Assembly (NCBI RefSeq): GCF_014637725.1
Contig: NZ_BMFC01000013.1
Location: 1 to 64,000 of the forward strand
Length of the DNA stretch: 64,000 nucleotides
Reading direction: 5' to 3'
DNA from: Marivita lacus
GTDB taxonomy: Bacteria; Pseudomonadota; Alphaproteobacteria; Rhodobacterales; Rhodobacteraceae
In this document: positions 53,804 to 63,483 of the stretch, piece by piece
Layout of the letters: each line of letters opens with the position of its first letter
Position numbering within the stretch: position 1 is the first letter of the stretch
Position numbers and translations under genes: made by a program
Notes under the pieces: model-generated
Databases searched by the model: none
What the model saw: the letters and a program-made list of their open reading frames with translations, nothing else
Told to the model about the DNA's origin: nothing

Positions 53804-53825
53804 GCAGGGGACCTGTGCCCCCTGC
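53804..53825 (-). terminator. Possible terminator of the aldehyde dehydrogenase gene
   Basis: GCAGGGG (53804-53810) pairs with CCCCTGC (53819-53825); on the minus strand the stem is followed by TTCTTCTTG. It lies 12 bases after the stop codon. Confidence 0.55.
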
Positions 53826-53836
53826 CCTCGGTGGTC

Positions 53837-55276
53837 CTATTCGGCGGCCCAGCCGGACACGGCCTTGACTTCGAGGAAGTCCTCGATGCCCCAGACGCCG
53901 CCTTCGCGCCCGTTGCCGGATTGCTTCATGCCGCCGAAGGGCGACCCGGCGGAACGTCCCACCCCGTTCATTTCCACCATGCCCGAGCGCAATTGGCGCG
54001 CCAGACGGTTGCGGCGCGCGCCGTCTTCGCTCTGGACGTAGTTGGTCAGGCCGTAGACCGTGTCATTGGCGATGCGCACCGCGTCTTCCTCGGTGTCGAA
54101 CTTCATGATCGACAGGACCGGGCCAAAGATTTCCTCGCGGGCGATGGTCATGTCATTGGTCACATCCGCAAAAACGGTGGGCCGGACGTAGAAGCCCTTG
54201 TTGAGACCTTCGGGGCGACCAAGACCGCCGGTGACAAGCCGCGCGCCTTCGTCGATACCTTGCTGGATCAGGTCCTGGATTTTCTGCCATTGCGTGGCGT
54301 TGACCACCGGGCCGATATGGCGGCCTTCGGCGGATGCGGGGCCGACACTGACCTTGGACGCGATCTCGCCCGCCTCTTCGACCACGCGGTCGTAGATCGG
54401 CGCTTCGACCATCATGCGCGAGGGAGCGTTGCAGGACTGGCCGGTGTTCTGCATCATGTGCATCACACTGCGCTTGACCGCCTTTTCATCGGCATCGGCG
54501 AAAATCAGGTTGGCGCCCTTGCCGCCCAGTTCCAGATGCACGCGCTTGAGCGTGTCGGCGGCGGATTTGGAGATCAGCTTGCCCGCGCGGCTGGAGCCGG
54601 TGAAGCTGACCATGTCGATATCTTCATGTGCGGAGAGTTGCGATCCGACACCTGCGCCATCGCCATTCACAAGGTTGAATACACCCGGAGGAAACCCGGC
54701 CTCGTGCATCATCTCGGCAAAGAGCATCGCGTCGAGCGGGCTTTCCTCCGACGGCTTCAGCACCATGGTGCAGCCCGCGATCGCCGCAGCCCCCACCTTG
54801 AGCGTGACCTGGTTCATTGGCCAGTTCCACGGGGTGATCAGCGCGCAGACACCCACTGCTTCGTAGAGGATGCGGTCCTTTGGGCTGTGATCGTTCAGCG
54901 GGCGGTCGAATTCGAAGCCCTTGGCGGCATCGATGAAATTCTGCAGGTGCCACGTGCCTGCACCGACCTGGCTGGAACGGGACATGTCGATGGGCGCGCC
55001 CATCTCGACGCTTATGGCCTGAGCCATTTCCTCGCCGCGGGATTTGTAGATCTCGAGCAGTTTCTCGACCAGCGCGATCCGCTCGGCGGGCGGGGTCGCC
55101 ATCCAAGCCGGGAAGGCGGATTTGGCGGCGGCAACGGCGGCATCGGTATCGGCCTGACCGCCCAGCGAGATCACGGCGCAGGGGTCTTCGGTCGACGGAT
55201 CAATGACGTGGTAATCCCGGCCATCGACCGCATCGACCCATGCCCCGTTGATGTAGAACTGGCGTTTCTCGATCAT
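53837..55276 (-). CDS. NAD(P)-dependent aldehyde dehydrogenase
   Basis: A 479-residue aldehyde dehydrogenase superfamily enzyme. Catalytic residues are seen as Glu in LELGGKGANLIFADAD and Cys in NTGQSCNAPSRMMV; the cofactor loop is VSFTGSSRAGKLI and the C-terminal motif is SAGSPFGGMKQSGNGREGG. The CNAPSR variant after the nucleophile is common in a Roseobacter-type group of ALDHs with broad aldehyde substrates. GGGAGACAATCAC precedes the ATG. It stands alone between terminators. Confidence 0.94.
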   Translation of the reverse strand: MIEKRQFYINGAWVDAVDGRDYHVIDPSTEDPCAVISLGGQADTDAAVAAAKSAFPAWMATPPAERIALVEKLLEIYKSRGEEMAQAISVEMGAPIDMSRSSQVGAGTWHLQNFIDAAKGFEFDRPLNDHSPKDRILYEAVGVCALITPWNWPMNQVTLKVGAAAIAGCTMVLKPSEESPLDAMLFAEMMHEAGFPPGVFNLVNGDGAGVGSQLSAHEDIDMVSFTGSSRAGKLISKSAADTLKRVHLELGGKGANLIFADADEKAVKRSVMHMMQNTGQSCNAPSRMMVEAPIYDRVVEEAGEIASKVSVGPASAEGRHIGPVVNATQWQKIQDLIQQGIDEGARLVTGGLGRPEGLNKGFYVRPTVFADVTNDMTIAREEIFGPVLSIMKFDTEEDAVRIANDTVYGLTNYVQSEDGARRNRLARQLRSGMVEMNGVGRSAGSPFGGMKQSGNGREGGVWGIEDFLEVKAVSGWAAE

Positions 55277-55405
55277 GTGATTGTCTCCCTTCAGAGCATT
55301 GCAGCGGACACTGTGTCACCCCGGCCATCAGCTCGCAAGGGGGTGTAACGGCTGCCCATGCCCCCTATGTAGCAAGGCAAGATCAACCCCGAGAAGGAGG
55401 CAAAT

Positions 55406-56059
55406 ATGGGCCTGCGTATCAATGATGTAATCCCCGACCTGACCGTGGACACCGATCAGGGCACACTCAGCCTGCATGACTGGATCGGCGAAAGCTGGGC
55501 CATCCTGTTCTCTCACCCAAAGGATTTTACCCCCGTCTGCACGACCGAGTTCGGCGCCGTGGCGCAGCTGGCCGATGAATGGGACAGACGCGGCACCAAG
55601 GTGATGGGCATTTCGGTTGACGGTGTCGAAGACCACAAGCGGTGGAAGGCCGATATCGAGGCGACCGCTGGCTGCAAGGCCGGGTTCCCGATCATCGCGG
55701 ATGAAGACCTGACCGTTGCCAAGGCGTTCGACATGCTGCCTGCTGAATATGCGCTGCCCGATGGCCGCACACCTGCCGACAGCGCGACGGTGCGCGTGGT
55801 GTTCATCATCGGGCCGGACAAGAAGCTGAAGCTGTCGATGACCTATCCAATGACCGTGGGGCGCAATTTTGCCGAAGTCCTGCGCGCGCTGGATGCGCTG
55901 CAGACCTCGGCGCGGGAGAACGTCGCGATGCCCGCGAACTGGACCGTGGGTGAGGACGTCATCATACCCGTGGCGGTGAACGACGCGGATGCGATTGCCA
56001 AGTACGGCCAGATCAATACGATCCTGCCTTATCTGCGTACGGCCAAGCTGCCCCTGTAA
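55406..56059 (+). CDS. 1-Cys peroxiredoxin (Prx6 type)
   Basis: A 217-residue peroxiredoxin reducing hydrogen peroxide and organic hydroperoxides. The peroxidatic cysteine is Cys45 in HPKDFTPVCTTEFG, followed by the Prx6-type extended C-terminal domain (SMTYPMTVGRNFAEVLRALDALQ, MPANWTVGEDVIIPVAV). No resolving cysteine is in the usual two-Cys position. GAGAAGGAGGCAAAT precedes the ATG, a very strong ribosome site that suggests high expression. A terminator follows the stop. Confidence 0.96.
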   Translation: MGLRINDVIPDLTVDTDQGTLSLHDWIGESWAILFSHPKDFTPVCTTEFGAVAQLADEWDRRGTKVMGISVDGVEDHKRWKADIEATAGCKAGFPIIADEDLTVAKAFDMLPAEYALPDGRTPADSATVRVVFIIGPDKKLKLSMTYPMTVGRNFAEVLRALDALQTSARENVAMPANWTVGEDVIIPVAVNDADAIAKYGQINTILPYLRTAKLPL

Positions 56060-56086
56060 ATCCAGCGGAACGGGTGTTTGAACATG

Positions 56087-56115
56087 GGCCGGGGGATCAC
56101 TCCTCCGGCCTTTTT
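56087..56115 (+). terminator. Rho-independent terminator of the peroxiredoxin gene
   Basis: A 10-bp stem with one G-U pair, GGCCGGGGGA (56087-56096) with TCCTCCGGCC (56101-56110), around TCAC and followed by TTTTT. Confidence 0.92.
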
Positions 56116-57059
56116 CATTGCACCGAGATCAGCACCGCTTCGACCCGGCGATTGGCCTCGCGCCCCGGTGCGGTGAGGTTCGTGGCGCGGGGGGACAGGA
56201 AGCCGACCCCGTCGGCGGCCACCTGCGACGCGGGCACACCGCGCGCGACCACATAGGCCTGCGCGGCCTGCGCGCGGCGGCGGGACAGCGCGACATTGGC
56301 CTCGAGCGATCCGGTCGCGTCGGTATGACCGACAAAGGTGATCTGCCGGGTCGGGTTGGCGGTCAGGTAGGCCACCACCGCATCCAGCGACTGCACCGGG
56401 CCATCGCCCAGCGATACCGCGCCGCTGGCGAAATCCAGATCGGCGAGCACGACATGGCCGGTGCGTTCCAGTTGCGCCACGACGTCACCTGCATCTTCGG
56501 GGATCGGCGCTGACGCCGCTTGCGAAACCGAAACGCCCGTCCGTCCGGGTGGTCCGACCTCGATCAGTTGCACAAAGAGCGCATCGCCATCGCGACTCAC
56601 CAACAGGCTGAGCGCTTGGCTGGCATCGGCCGATTTCGCCGAGAGGAACCGGTAATCCGACAAGTCGACATACATGTTGGGCGCGCGCAGCACCTCGGTC
56701 CCAAAGCGGAAGTCGAACCCACCACAGCTCTGGGCGCTGCAGTCGAAGATGATGTCAAATCCGTCCGACACGAGCTGTTCGCGCAGCGGGCGAAGCACCT
56801 GTCCGGTGGTAAGCCCGGCACCAGAAATGCGCCACGCCTTGCGTCGCACCTCGCCTTCGAGGTTGGCCACAGGAATGCCCGCCGCTTCGGTCCAGCTGCC
56901 GATGGGCAGGTCGTAGCTGCCAGCAGGCGAGGTGCGCGACACGGTTTCGCGCGCGCCGGTGGGAAGGGCCATATCCAGCGCCATCACGGGTGCAGCAAAG
57001 ACACACCCGAACAGCCAGAGCCCGCGAAGTTCAGCGCGCCTGCGCGTGATACTCGTCAT
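56115..57059 (-). CDS. OmpA family protein
   Basis: A 314-residue exported protein: a short basic N-terminus with a hydrophobic signal (LRGLWLFGCVFAAPVMA), a middle domain of unknown type with a CSAQSC pair that may form a disulfide, and a C-terminal OmpA domain (ITFVGHTDATGSLEANVALSRRRAQAAQAYVVARGV, ending GREANRRVEAVLISVQ). It probably anchors an outer-membrane or periplasmic function to peptidoglycan. The start chosen overlaps the end of the AhpD-like gene by 29 bases; other starts would lose the signal. Confidence 0.88.
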   Translation of the reverse strand: MTSITRRRAELRGLWLFGCVFAAPVMALDMALPTGARETVSRTSPAGSYDLPIGSWTEAAGIPVANLEGEVRRKAWRISGAGLTTGQVLRPLREQLVSDGFDIIFDCSAQSCGGFDFRFGTEVLRAPNMYVDLSDYRFLSAKSADASQALSLLVSRDGDALFVQLIEVGPPGRTGVSVSQAASAPIPEDAGDVVAQLERTGHVVLADLDFASGAVSLGDGPVQSLDAVVAYLTANPTRQITFVGHTDATGSLEANVALSRRRAQAAQAYVVARGVPASQVAADGVGFLSPRATNLTAPGREANRRVEAVLISVQ

Positions 57060-57603
57060 TGGGCCGCATATCCGTGGCACTGGCCACACGGTTGGTCATG
57101 TTGAAAAACGCCGCCACATTCGCGATGTCCCAGATGTCACGGTCACTGAACCCGGCATCGCGCAGCGCTTCGCGGTCGAATTCGGCGATTTCGGCGCTGG
57201 ATTTGGTGATCTTTTCTGCAAAGGCCAGCATCGCGCGGTGGCGGTGTGGCAGATCCGCAACACGCCAGTTCATCACCAGCATTTCACCCAGCTGGGGATC
57301 CCCCGACAAGGCGCGCACCGCTGCACCATGCGCGGTCAGGCAGTAGAAGCACTTGTTGATCGAACTGACGACAACCGCGATCATCTCGCGTTCCAGCTTG
57401 GTCAGCCCGCTGTTCGCCAGCATCAGGTCGTTATAGAGCGCGGTAAACGTATTGAGCTTGTCGATGTCGAAGGCATAGGCCCTGAGCACGTTCGGGATCA
57501 TGCCCAGCTTGTCCTGGCACACGTCGAAATATTTCTGCGTTTCCGGGGGAAGCGGGTCGACCATCGGCAGGTTGAGCGCCGTGGGAAGAGTGTCTTTGGT
57601 CAT
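57031..57603 (-). CDS. Peroxidase-related (AhpD-like) protein
   Basis: A 190-residue carboxymuconolactone decarboxylase/AhpD-fold protein. The redox pair Cys85-x-x-Cys88 with His92 (SINKCFYCLTAHG) is the alkylhydroperoxidase active-site pattern. The length and the FDVCQDKLGMIPNVLRAY N-terminus match the 'peroxidase-related enzyme' subfamily. It overlaps the upstream GNAT gene by four bases and the downstream OmpA gene by 29, so CinA-like, GNAT, AhpD-like and OmpA form one operon. A role in peroxide or radical handling is inferred from the family. Confidence 0.9.
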   Translation of the reverse strand: MTKDTLPTALNLPMVDPLPPETQKYFDVCQDKLGMIPNVLRAYAFDIDKLNTFTALYNDLMLANSGLTKLEREMIAVVVSSINKCFYCLTAHGAAVRALSGDPQLGEMLVMNWRVADLPHRHRAMLAFAEKITKSSAEIAEFDREALRDAGFSDRDIWDIANVAAFFNMTNRVASATDMRPNDEYHAQAR

Positions 57604-58337
57604 TCGGGTTCGCTTGTCTTGGGCAGGATGCGGTAGTGGTATCGTCCCACAATCTGCATCCCGAGGGAAGCGTAGAGGCCGTTTGCCCCGACATTCCGCT
57701 GCGTGCACAGGACGCTCATCCAGTCGGCACCGTTTGCCTTGGCCCAATGGGCGGCTTGCCGCATGAGCCAGACACCCATGCCCTTGCGGCGATGCGCAGG
57801 CGGGATTTCCAGCGCATGCACCATCGCGATGCCGTCATGGATCGCACAATAGGCGGTGCCTGCGGGTTTGTCGGTGATCCGCCCGAGGATACCCGTTTTC
57901 GGCACCTCGGCGCGGTCCATCACCGCGATGCGGTCAGCGCCGATGCCACCTGCCGCCCAGATGTCGCGCATGATGGCCAGCGGTTCCCAGATCGCAAAGG
58001 CCGTGACGCGGGGGACTTGGACATCGGTCAGATGATCGACCGGACAGAGCCAGAGGTTGACCGGGTCGATCACCTGGTATCCCCGTGCGGCCAGCGCTGT
58101 ATCCAGCGCCTCTTCGCCCTCACGGATCATGAACAGCGCGTCTTGTCCCAGCATGCGCATTGCGGTTTCGGCGGCTGCCAGATCGTCGTCGGTCCAGTCG
58201 GCTTCGGCGGTTGCCGCGCTCACCCGCTTGCCGCCCCCTGCCCCGTTCCGCAACATCCACGGACCCGCAGGCGTGCGGTCGGCTGGTGGCCAGGTGGCCT
58301 CTGTCACGGCGTAGAGCGTCTGGACGGTGGGGGTCAT
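57600..58337 (-). CDS. GNAT family N-acetyltransferase
   Basis: A 245-residue protein whose C-terminal half is a GNAT domain: the acetyl-CoA loop HALEIPPAHRRKGMGVWLMRQAAHWAKANGADWMSVLCTQRNVGANGLYASLGMQIVGRYHYR (quoted in part) carries the R-x-x-G-x-G/A motif. The N-terminal half is more divergent and may be a degenerate second GNAT fold. Substrate unknown. Both ends overlap neighbouring genes by four bases (ATGA). Confidence 0.88.
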   Translation of the reverse strand: MTPTVQTLYAVTEATWPPADRTPAGPWMLRNGAGGGKRVSAATAEADWTDDDLAAAETAMRMLGQDALFMIREGEEALDTALAARGYQVIDPVNLWLCPVDHLTDVQVPRVTAFAIWEPLAIMRDIWAAGGIGADRIAVMDRAEVPKTGILGRITDKPAGTAYCAIHDGIAMVHALEIPPAHRRKGMGVWLMRQAAHWAKANGADWMSVLCTQRNVGANGLYASLGMQIVGRYHYRILPKTSEPE

Positions 58338-59056
58338 GCAGGAAACAGGTCGACCAGCCGGGCCATCGCGTGATCCACCCGGGCACCGTCGCTGCCGCGC
58401 ACCACGATGTTCGATCCGTAGGCGCCATTGTGCTGGAACGGATAGGACCCGATGGAGAGGTCCGGGAAATCTGCGGCGATCTGGCCAAGCGGCCCGGCAA
58501 TGTCACCTTCACCGCGATCCACCCGCAAGGTTTGCGACAGGATCGGCGCGCCTCCGGTCAGGGTCGGGATCACGCTGGCGACCATCGCCTGAAACACCGA
58601 CGGTACCCCGGCCATGACATGCACGTTGCCGATGCTGAACCCCGGCGCGATCGACACCGGATTTTCGATCAACCTGGCACCTTCGGGAATACGGGCCATC
58701 CGCTGGCGGGCGTCGTTGAACTCCATCCCGCGGCTGTCGTAATGCGCCTGCAGCAGCGCGCGCGCGTCTTCGCGCACGTCGATCGGCACGTCAAAGGCCG
58801 CCGCCACGCAATCGGCGGTGATGTCGTCATGGGTCGGACCGATGCCACCCGAGGTGATCACGGTGTCATGCGCCGCGCGCAGGGCGTTCAGAGCCGACAC
58901 GATGGCATCGCGGTCGTCGCTGACGATCCGGACTTCGCACAGATTGATGCCGACCTTGGTCAGTTCCTGCGCAAGATGGTGCATGTTGGCGTCACGCGTC
59001 CGGCCCGACAGGATCTCGTCGCCGATCACCAGCATGGAAGCGGTTGGATTGGGCAT
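58334..59056 (-). CDS. CinA-like molybdopterin-binding domain protein
   Basis: A 240-residue protein corresponding to the N-terminal MoaB/MogA-like part of CinA (ASMLVIGDEILSGRTRDANMHHLAQEL, TSGGIGPTHDDITADCVAAAF, AGVPSVFQAMV). The C-terminal nicotinamide-nucleotide amidase of full CinA is absent, which is normal for the alphaproteobacterial short form. ADP-ribose pyrophosphatase activity has been reported for the family; the role here is open. AAGGAGGCAGCAC before the ATG is a near-perfect ribosome site. First gene of the operon that runs to OmpA. Confidence 0.9.
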   Translation of the reverse strand: MPNPTASMLVIGDEILSGRTRDANMHHLAQELTKVGINLCEVRIVSDDRDAIVSALNALRAAHDTVITSGGIGPTHDDITADCVAAAFDVPIDVREDARALLQAHYDSRGMEFNDARQRMARIPEGARLIENPVSIAPGFSIGNVHVMAGVPSVFQAMVASVIPTLTGGAPILSQTLRVDRGEGDIAGPLGQIAADFPDLSIGSYPFQHNGAYGSNIVVRGSDGARVDHAMARLVDLFPA

Positions 59057-59102
59057 GTGCTGCCTCCTTGATCCTTCGTTTTCTCAGGTATAAGCGGGGC
59101 TT

Positions 59103-59819
59103 ATGCGCTTTCAAACCCCTCTTGTTCCCGGCACGCTGATCCGACGGTACAAACGCTTTCTGGCGGATGTCACCTTGGCCGACGGGCAGGAGATCACCGC
59201 GCATTGCGCCAATCCCGGATCAATGATGGGACTGGCGGAGCCGGGGATGCGCGTCTGGCTGGAACCGAACGAAGATCCGAAGAAAAAGCTGAAATTCGGC
59301 TGGCGTCTGGTCGAGCACGAAAACGGGCACTTCACAGGCGTCGATACGGCCGTTCCGAATCGCATGTTGCGCACGGCGCTCGAGGCCCGCGCCGTTCCCG
59401 GGCTGACAGGGTTCGACACCCTGCGCGCCGAAGTGCCCTATGGTCAGAAGAGCCGGATCGATTTCCTGCTGTCCCGCGACGGGCATCCCGACACCTATGT
59501 CGAGGTGAAATCCGTCACCCTGTCCCGCCAAACCGGGCTCGCGGAATTTCCCGACAGCGTGACAGCGCGCGGGACGAAACACCTGAACGACCTCGCCCAG
59601 ATGGTTGCACTGGGTCACCGGGCCGTGATGCTCTATCTTGTGCAGCGGACCGATTGCGACCGCATGACCCTCGCTCATGACATCGACCCGATCTACGCGC
59701 GGGCCTGGGCCACCGCCACTGATGCCGGCGTTGAAACTCTCGCGCTCGATTGCAAGATCACGCCCGAGGCGGTGGAATTGGGCAAACCGGTCCGAATGGA
59801 AGCCCCGATCCGGACCTGA
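59103..59819 (+). CDS. sfsA: SfsA, DNA/RNA nuclease-like protein
   Basis: A 238-residue SfsA family protein, named for sugar fermentation stimulation in E. coli but carrying a PD-(D/E)xK nuclease-like fold. IRRYKRFLADVTLADGQEITAHCANPGSM, SRIDFLLSRDGHPDTYVEVKSVTL (the E-x-K strand) and FPDSVTARGTKHLNDLAQM are the conserved blocks. Size is normal. Divergent from the CinA-like operon and followed by map on the same strand after 68 bases. Confidence 0.95.
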   Translation: MRFQTPLVPGTLIRRYKRFLADVTLADGQEITAHCANPGSMMGLAEPGMRVWLEPNEDPKKKLKFGWRLVEHENGHFTGVDTAVPNRMLRTALEARAVPGLTGFDTLRAEVPYGQKSRIDFLLSRDGHPDTYVEVKSVTLSRQTGLAEFPDSVTARGTKHLNDLAQMVALGHRAVMLYLVQRTDCDRMTLAHDIDPIYARAWATATDAGVETLALDCKITPEAVELGKPVRMEAPIRT

Positions 59820-59887
59820 CGTCGCGCCACTGGCAAAATCCTGCGCAGGGAGCTAAAACCCCATTTGAGACCTACTGGAGTGCCCTT

Positions 59888-60703
59888 GTGAACAATAACC
59901 ATGATGGTCGCATGACGCGCGAAGGCATCCGTATCCATGATGCGGCGGATTTCGCTGGCATGCGTCATGCCGGAGAGCTGGCCGCGCGTATCCTCGACGA
60001 GGTGGCCGAACATGTGTTTGTCGGACAGACCACCGCCGCGCTGGACGATTTCATTCAGGCCCGGGTCGAAGCGGCTGGGGCCACATCGGCGACCATCGGG
60101 TACAAGGGCTATCAGCACGCCAGCTGCATCAGCGTGAACCATGTCGTGTGTCATGGCATTCCCGGTGAAAAGATGCTCAAGGAGGGTGACATCCTCAATA
60201 TCGACGTGACCGTGATCGTCGATGGCTGGTTCGGTGACACAAGCCGTATGTACGTCGCAGGCAAGCTGAGCCGCAAGGCAGAGCGGCTGATCCAGGTCAC
60301 GCATGACGCGCTGTTCAAGGGTATCGAAGCGGCGAGACCCGGCAACACCTTCGGCGATATCGGCCATGCGATCCAGACGTTTGTCGAGGCGAACCGCATG
60401 TCCGTGGTGCGCGATTTCTGTGGCCACGGGTTGGGGCGCGTGTTCCACGCTCCGCCCAACGTGCTGCATTACGGACGCCCCGGCACCGGCCCGCGCCTTG
60501 AAGAAGGCATGTTCTTTACCATCGAGCCAATGGTGAACCTTGGCCGCCCGGAAACCAAGGTGCTGGCCGATGACTGGACCGCGGTCACGCGGGACAAATC
60601 GCTGTCCGCGCAGTTCGAACACTCCATCGGGGTCACCTCGGACGGGTGCGAGGTGTTCACGCTCTCCCCGGCGGGGCTGTTTCATCCGACATACACGGAC
60701 TGA
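59888..60703 (+). CDS. map: Methionine aminopeptidase, type I
   Basis: A 271-residue metallopeptidase that removes the initiator methionine from nascent proteins. The metal ligands are visible in order: YQHASCISVNHVVCHGIP (His), LNIDVTVIVDGWFGDTSRMYVAG (two Asp), CGHGLGRVFHAPPNV (His), FTIEPMVN (Glu) and AQFEHSIGVT (Glu). The GTG at 59888 is preferred because GGAG lies eight bases before it; the ATG at 59912 (MTREGIR) is the alternative. Confidence 0.96.
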   Translation: MNNNHDGRMTREGIRIHDAADFAGMRHAGELAARILDEVAEHVFVGQTTAALDDFIQARVEAAGATSATIGYKGYQHASCISVNHVVCHGIPGEKMLKEGDILNIDVTVIVDGWFGDTSRMYVAGKLSRKAERLIQVTHDALFKGIEAARPGNTFGDIGHAIQTFVEANRMSVVRDFCGHGLGRVFHAPPNVLHYGRPGTGPRLEEGMFFTIEPMVNLGRPETKVLADDWTAVTRDKSLSAQFEHSIGVTSDGCEVFTLSPAGLFHPTYTD

Positions 60704-60714
60704 GAACAGCGACC

Positions 60715-61401
60715 TTGCTGACCGCGCATCCGACCCGTGTTCTGACCATCGGCTGCAGCTGCATAAACCGCTTTCAATTCGATCATTTCCAGTCACGCAA
60801 CCCCGGCACTGAACATCACTTCGTCAGAACGCTGTTCGATTGGAACATCGTGTCACTGGCGGGCACGGAAGCCATCCTGCGTCACGCGGTGAATGGCACG
60901 CTTTTGAGCGCGCTTCAGGATGTGTCCGGGTTTCGTGTCGAATGGGATGTGCTTCTGTTTCACAATCAGCTTCCCGGCGTGTGCTTTTACCACGAACAGG
61001 ACATTGCCCGAAGCTTTGACGATCCGGCACAGAAAATAAGCCTGATCAACAAGCTGACCCATCAGGCCGCGCCTTTTCTCGCACCCGACTATCCGGGTCG
61101 CACCCATCTCGTCTGGTCGAACATCCAACCCAACCTGCCGGATACCGTGCACAACGTCACGCCGTGGGCGAGCTTCCAACTGACGCTCGACCGGCATGGG
61201 ACGATCACGGCACTGGGGAGCAAGCTGTTCGGGGCCGACACCGGTTTTTCATTTCTCACCATGGCAGCGGATGTTTCGCCAGAGTTGATCGGGGCAGCGG
61301 ACGTGCATGTGATCGACCTGCCCCGCGGGCCTGATTACGAAGGTCCACCCAGCCTCTACGACTCTCTTCTCGCTTGTATCGTCACACGGACACACCCCTG
61401 A
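60715..61401 (+). CDS. DUF1796-like putative cysteine peptidase
   Basis: A protein of about 228 residues. [21 protein letters not shown] near the start, [22 protein letters not shown] and a late [14 protein letters not shown]-type segment recall DUF1796, a papain-like fold family with a Cys near the N-terminus and an S-x-P-F-D-W-like motif. The start is uncertain: TTG at 60715, eleven bases after map, is the best in-frame choice, and no ATG fits. In-frame extension into map is rejected. Function is unknown. Codon use matches the surroundings. It lies between map and hisC on the same strand. Confidence 0.6.
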   Translation: MLTAHPTRVLTIGCSCINRFQFDHFQSRNPGTEHHFVRTLFDWNIVSLAGTEAILRHAVNGTLLSALQDVSGFRVEWDVLLFHNQLPGVCFYHEQDIARSFDDPAQKISLINKLTHQAAPFLAPDYPGRTHLVWSNIQPNLPDTVHNVTPWASFQLTLDRHGTITALGSKLFGADTGFSFLTMAADVSPELIGAADVHVIDLPRGPDYEGPPSLYDSLLACIVTRTHP

Positions 61402-61481
61402 AGCTCTGGACGACTGGGATGGTTTGTCGCTTTCCCTTGCTCGCTCGCACAGCTAAACCCTGTGCCATAGCGGAGGCTCAG

Positions 61482-62567
61482 ATGACGAAGATCACCCCAC
61501 AACCCGGAATCATGGATATTGCGCTGTATGTCGGCGGGAAATCGCATGTCGACGGCGTATCCAACGTGGTGAAACTCAGCTCGAACGAAAACCCGTTCGG
61601 GCCAAGCCCCGCCGCGCAGGAAGCTGTGCGGCGTTCGGTGCACGAACTGCATCGCTATCCGTCGACTGACCACGCCGCGCTGCGCGGTGCCATTGCCGAG
61701 GTTTACGGCTTGAACGCGGATCAGATCATCTGCGGTGTCGGCTCGGACGAGATCCTCACCTTTCTCTGCCAGGCCTATGCCGGGCCGGGCGACGAGGTGA
61801 TCCACACCGAACACGGATTCGCGCTTTACAAGATCGGAGCGCTGGCTGCTGGCGCGACCCCGGTGGAAGTGCCCGAACAGGACCGCGTCACCGATGTGGA
61901 CGCGATCCTTGCAGCCTGCACCGACAAGACCAAGCTGGTGTTCATCGCCAACCCCAACAACCCGACCGGCACGATGATCGGACTGGCCGAGGTGGAACGC
62001 CTTGCCGAAAACCTGCCACCGCAGACCCTGCTGGTGCTCGACGGAGCCTATGCCGAATTCGTCGATGGCTATGATGGCGGCGCCGGTCTTGTCCGGGCGC
62101 GCACCAATGTCGTGATGACCCGCACCTTCTCCAAGATTTACGGCCTCGGTGGGCTGCGCATCGGCTGGGGTTATGGACCGCAAGAAATCATCGACGTGCT
62201 CAACCGCATTCGCGGACCGTTCAACCTGTCGGGAACTGCTTTGGCCGCTGCCGAAGTGGCCGTGCGCGATACCGCCTATGTCGAAAAATGCCGCCTTGAA
62301 AACACCCGTCTGCGCACATGGCTGGCCGAAGCTCTGGCCGAACATGGCGTCCCTTCGGACACATCTATGGCGAATTTTGTCCTTGCAAGGTTTGCAGATA
62401 CGGCCGAAGCGGAAGCCTGCAATCTTTACCTTCAAAAGCAGGGCCTGATCGTTCGGCAGGTCGGATCGTACAACCTGCCCTTCGCCTTGCGCATCACCGT
62501 CGGTGACGAAGCAAGCTGCCGCCGGGTAGCCCATGCCGTTGGACAGTTCAAGGCGGGCGCGCGATGA
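61482..62567 (+). CDS. hisC: Histidinol-phosphate/aromatic aminotransferase
   Basis: A 361-residue class I/II PLP aminotransferase of the HisC family. [39 protein letters not shown] and the PLP lysine in [18 protein letters not shown] are all typical. It can serve histidine synthesis and, in alphaproteobacteria, transaminate phenylpyruvate, hydroxyphenylpyruvate or prephenate. Its partner downstream, overlapping by four bases, is a prephenate/arogenate dehydrogenase, so a role in tyrosine synthesis is likely. CGGAGGCTCAG precedes the ATG. Confidence 0.95.
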   Translation: MTKITPQPGIMDIALYVGGKSHVDGVSNVVKLSSNENPFGPSPAAQEAVRRSVHELHRYPSTDHAALRGAIAEVYGLNADQIICGVGSDEILTFLCQAYAGPGDEVIHTEHGFALYKIGALAAGATPVEVPEQDRVTDVDAILAACTDKTKLVFIANPNNPTGTMIGLAEVERLAENLPPQTLLVLDGAYAEFVDGYDGGAGLVRARTNVVMTRTFSKIYGLGGLRIGWGYGPQEIIDVLNRIRGPFNLSGTALAAAEVAVRDTAYVEKCRLENTRLRTWLAEALAEHGVPSDTSMANFVLARFADTAEAEACNLYLQKQGLIVRQVGSYNLPFALRITVGDEASCRRVAHAVGQFKAGAR

Positions 62568-63475
62568 CCCCGATCTATGACCGGGTTGCTCTGATCGGAC
62601 TGGGGCTGATCGCGTCTTCGATGTTCTGGTCGATGAAACGCAGCGGTCTGGCTGGGCATGTCACAGGCTATGCGCGCAGTGTCGAAACCCGCGACACCGC
62701 ACGCCGCATCGGTTTGTGCGACACGGTCTGCGACACGCTTTCCGACGCGGTGCAGGATTCCGATCTTGTCGTTCTGGCCGTACCCGTGGGTGTGATGGGT
62801 CAGCTTGCCGCCGATATCGCGCCCTACCTCAAACCAGGCGCGACCGTCACCGATGTCGGGTCGGTCAAGGCGCAAGTGATTGCGGATGTGGCACCCGTCA
62901 TCCCCGAAGGCGTCCATTTCGTGCCTGCGCATCCTTTGGCGGGCACCGAGCATTCCGGTCCCGAATCGGGTTTTGCGACGCTGTTCGACAACCGCTGGTG
63001 CCTGATAGTCCCTCCAGAGGGCAGCGAACCCGAGGCGGTCGAGACGTTGTCTCGGTTCTGGCGCGGGCTCGGGTCGAACGTCGATGTCATGGATGCCGAT
63101 CATCACGACCTGGTACTTGCGGTCACGTCGCATTGCCCCCACCTGATCGCCTACACGATGGTCGGCGTTGCCGATGATCTGCGGCGTGTCACCGACAGCG
63201 AGGTGATCAAGTATTCTGCCGCCGGCTTCCGCGACTTCACCCGCATCGCCGCATCCGACCCGACCATGTGGCGCGACGTGTTCCTGACGAACAAGGACGC
63301 CACGCTGGAAATTCTCGGCCGGTTCACAGAAGAACTGTTTGCCCTGCAGCGCGCGATCCGGCAGGGTGACGGTGCGCTCCTGCACGAGTACTTTACCCGA
63401 ACCCGCGCAATCCGGCGGGGCATCATCGAAGCGGGGCAGGATACCGCGGCTCCGAACTTTGGACGATCTGGATAG
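62564..63475 (+). CDS. Prephenate/arogenate dehydrogenase family protein
   Basis: A 303-residue TyrA-family enzyme with the NAD(P) fold at the N-terminus ([24 protein letters not shown], GxGxxA) and [33 protein letters not shown], which carries the conserved HPxxGxExxG segment. The helical C-terminal half ([35 protein letters not shown]) is complete. It oxidises prephenate or arogenate on the way to tyrosine. No chorismate mutase domain is fused. Translationally coupled to hisC. Confidence 0.95.
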   Translation: MTPIYDRVALIGLGLIASSMFWSMKRSGLAGHVTGYARSVETRDTARRIGLCDTVCDTLSDAVQDSDLVVLAVPVGVMGQLAADIAPYLKPGATVTDVGSVKAQVIADVAPVIPEGVHFVPAHPLAGTEHSGPESGFATLFDNRWCLIVPPEGSEPEAVETLSRFWRGLGSNVDVMDADHHDLVLAVTSHCPHLIAYTMVGVADDLRRVTDSEVIKYSAAGFRDFTRIAASDPTMWRDVFLTNKDATLEILGRFTEELFALQRAIRQGDGALLHEYFTRTRAIRRGIIEAGQDTAAPNFGRSG

Positions 63476-63483
63476 GGCGATTG

